Positions 59,314 through 60,000 of a stretch of DNA of 60,000 bases are shown here, in pieces. The notes beneath the pieces were generated by a model. It was not told the DNA's origin. It worked only from the letters and a program-made list of their open reading frames with translations, and searched no databases. The position numbers and the translations under genes are program-made. Location of the stretch: positions 4,656,920 through 4,716,919 of the forward strand of contig RPFO01000041.1 of assembly GCA_009746045.1 (NCBI GenBank), in the 5' to 3' direction. Every line of letters begins with the position of its first letter. Within the stretch, counting starts at the first letter, position 1. Origin of the DNA: Mesostigma viride (taxonomy: Eukaryota > Streptophyta > Mesostigmatophyceae > Mesostigmatales > Mesostigmataceae).

Positions 59314-59931
59314 AGTTAACGTAAAGGATTTACGTTAGATGGATAGAGATTGTTACGCTCTTTCCAACGGCACCTTGAACGCCTCATTTGGTTAAGGAAC
59401 GTAAAAGTTATGACGTTTCCTAGGCTGTGCCGACAGTACCCGGCGCGCCACTGTGGGCGCGTACGGACACAGGATGTACAAGTGTCACTTTGATAGTCCG
59501 CAGGACGTTGACAGGACTTGTACAGGACTTGATGGTCAATTGATAGGTAGGCGCACTGTAGCGCGCCAGGACCTATGAGACAATTGATGCTGACTAGTGT
59601 ACGGATAGGTCCACAGGACTAGCCGTATGGACAATTGATAGATCTGCGCGCCAAAGGCGTGCCAGAGTCTGTGTAATCAATTGATTGACAGTTCAGCTGT
59701 GACAGTGCAGCTGAATACTTGGACGCGTCCCTAGCAAGCTATATGTGTGACTTGGTCGCACCGGGACGCTAGCTCTTGCGTGCACGCTCTCTTGGCATAA
59801 CGACCCTGTCGTCTGTGCTACGTGCAGTCTCGGACCTGACGTGACTTACGTCTGTGTTTGCTCATTATATAATAAAGGCAACTTTCCTGCAAGAGCCATG
59901 GATTCCCTCGGTGGTAAACTCTCATTCAACT
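59314..59931 (+). repeat. 3' LTR of family 2 element
   Basis: 618 bases. AATAAA lies at 59871-59876. It ends ATTCAACT, directly followed by the resumed REL endonuclease frame. Confidence 0.92.
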
Positions 59932-60000
59932 CTGCTTATTGACGTTTCGGTGGCGCGGCCCTTGGCTCTTAGCCACGTGGCTGGGGCCTCCCTCACGGCA
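59932..60000 (+). pseudogene. Restriction-like endonuclease, part 2 (REL element resumes)
   Basis: From 59932 the plus strand reads LLIDVSVARPLALSHVAGAS in one open frame, the expected continuation of RPDIVVLDFEGGG from 52079: REL nucleases have a D-V-[ST]-V type strand at this place. It shows that the right flank of the LTR element is the other half of the same host element. It runs off the window. Confidence 0.7.

Larger units (their letters stand above)
52080..59931 (+). mobile_element. LTR retrotransposon, Ty1/copia-like, family 2
   Basis: A complete 7.85-kb element on the plus strand: LTRs at 52080-52695 and 59314-59931, an extra 5' frame, Gag with a zinc knuckle, integrase, a protease-like domain, RT and RNase H. 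It shares the INT-PR-RT order, the HGDD motif and the AGTT...AACT LTR ends with family 1, although the proteins differ widely. A purine tract lies just before the 3' LTR. It inserted inside the REL endonuclease without the 5-bp duplication seen for family 1. One frameshift in Gag (about 53905), one UGA between Gag and Pol, and one frameshift in a G run (about 57605) interrupt an otherwise long coding region. Confidence 0.92.

Overview
This is nuclear DNA of a eukaryote. Two spliced housekeeping genes with GT-AG introns sit in a sea of nested transposable elements and very long microsatellites and minisatellites. The mix (Ty1/copia-like LTR elements, a Penelope-like element with an N-terminal GIY-YIG domain, non-LTR elements with short tetranucleotide or AT-rich tails, GC-rich coding exons, large introns) suggests a microalga, green lineage plausible. 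I cannot name the species. All family calls come from reading motifs; no database was searched.

Layout. 1-8.4 kb: a LINE-like ORF1 on the minus strand, split by LTR retrotransposon copy A (1428-7576, 5-bp target duplication AGGGG). 8.4-14.9 kb: copy B of the same family (8456-14612, target duplication CCATC) inside a (CATC)n array; its gag reading frame is intact. 14.9-17.5 kb: interspersed direct repeats (A1-B1-A2-B2) and a long TCCN microsatellite. 17.5-21.7 kb: 3' ends of several LINEs, one inserted tail-to-tail in another. 19.56-27.79 kb: a piggyBac-like unit with TTAA target duplications and CCCGTG inverted ends, inserted in a second copy of the LINE ORF1. It contains a Penelope-like element (21733-26574) and LINE debris. 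27.8-30 kb: LINE tails and unrecognised DNA.

Genes. ISCA1 (mitochondrial A-type iron-sulfur carrier, 3 exons, minus strand, 29963-32136) and OST1/ribophorin I (oligosaccharyltransferase subunit, 9 exons, plus strand, 33096-45755) are divergently arranged. OST1 intron 3 is 7.0 kb, most of it a 5.5-kb pyrimidine-biased pair of tandem arrays.

46.9-60 kb: a Penelope terminal-repeat relic, a LINE tail, then a GC-rich non-LTR element carrying PHD, RING-H2 and C2H2 fingers, a reverse transcriptase and a restriction-like endonuclease. It is interrupted inside the endonuclease by a second family of LTR retrotransposon (52080-59931); the endonuclease frame resumes at 59932 and runs off the window.

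Most notable. (1) Both LTR families carry the protease-like domain between integrase and reverse transcriptase, use HGDD at the RT active site, have DD29[E/D] integrases and AGTT...AACT LTR ends. This looks like a distinct Ty1/copia-like lineage. (2) In both spliced genes the introns contain degenerate copies of the adjoining exon-intron junctions, at least eight junctions in total, as if introns grow by local duplication across splice sites. (3) One LTR element has gag and pol in one frame separated by a single UGA. (4) The TTAA element has a matching empty site in the same window.
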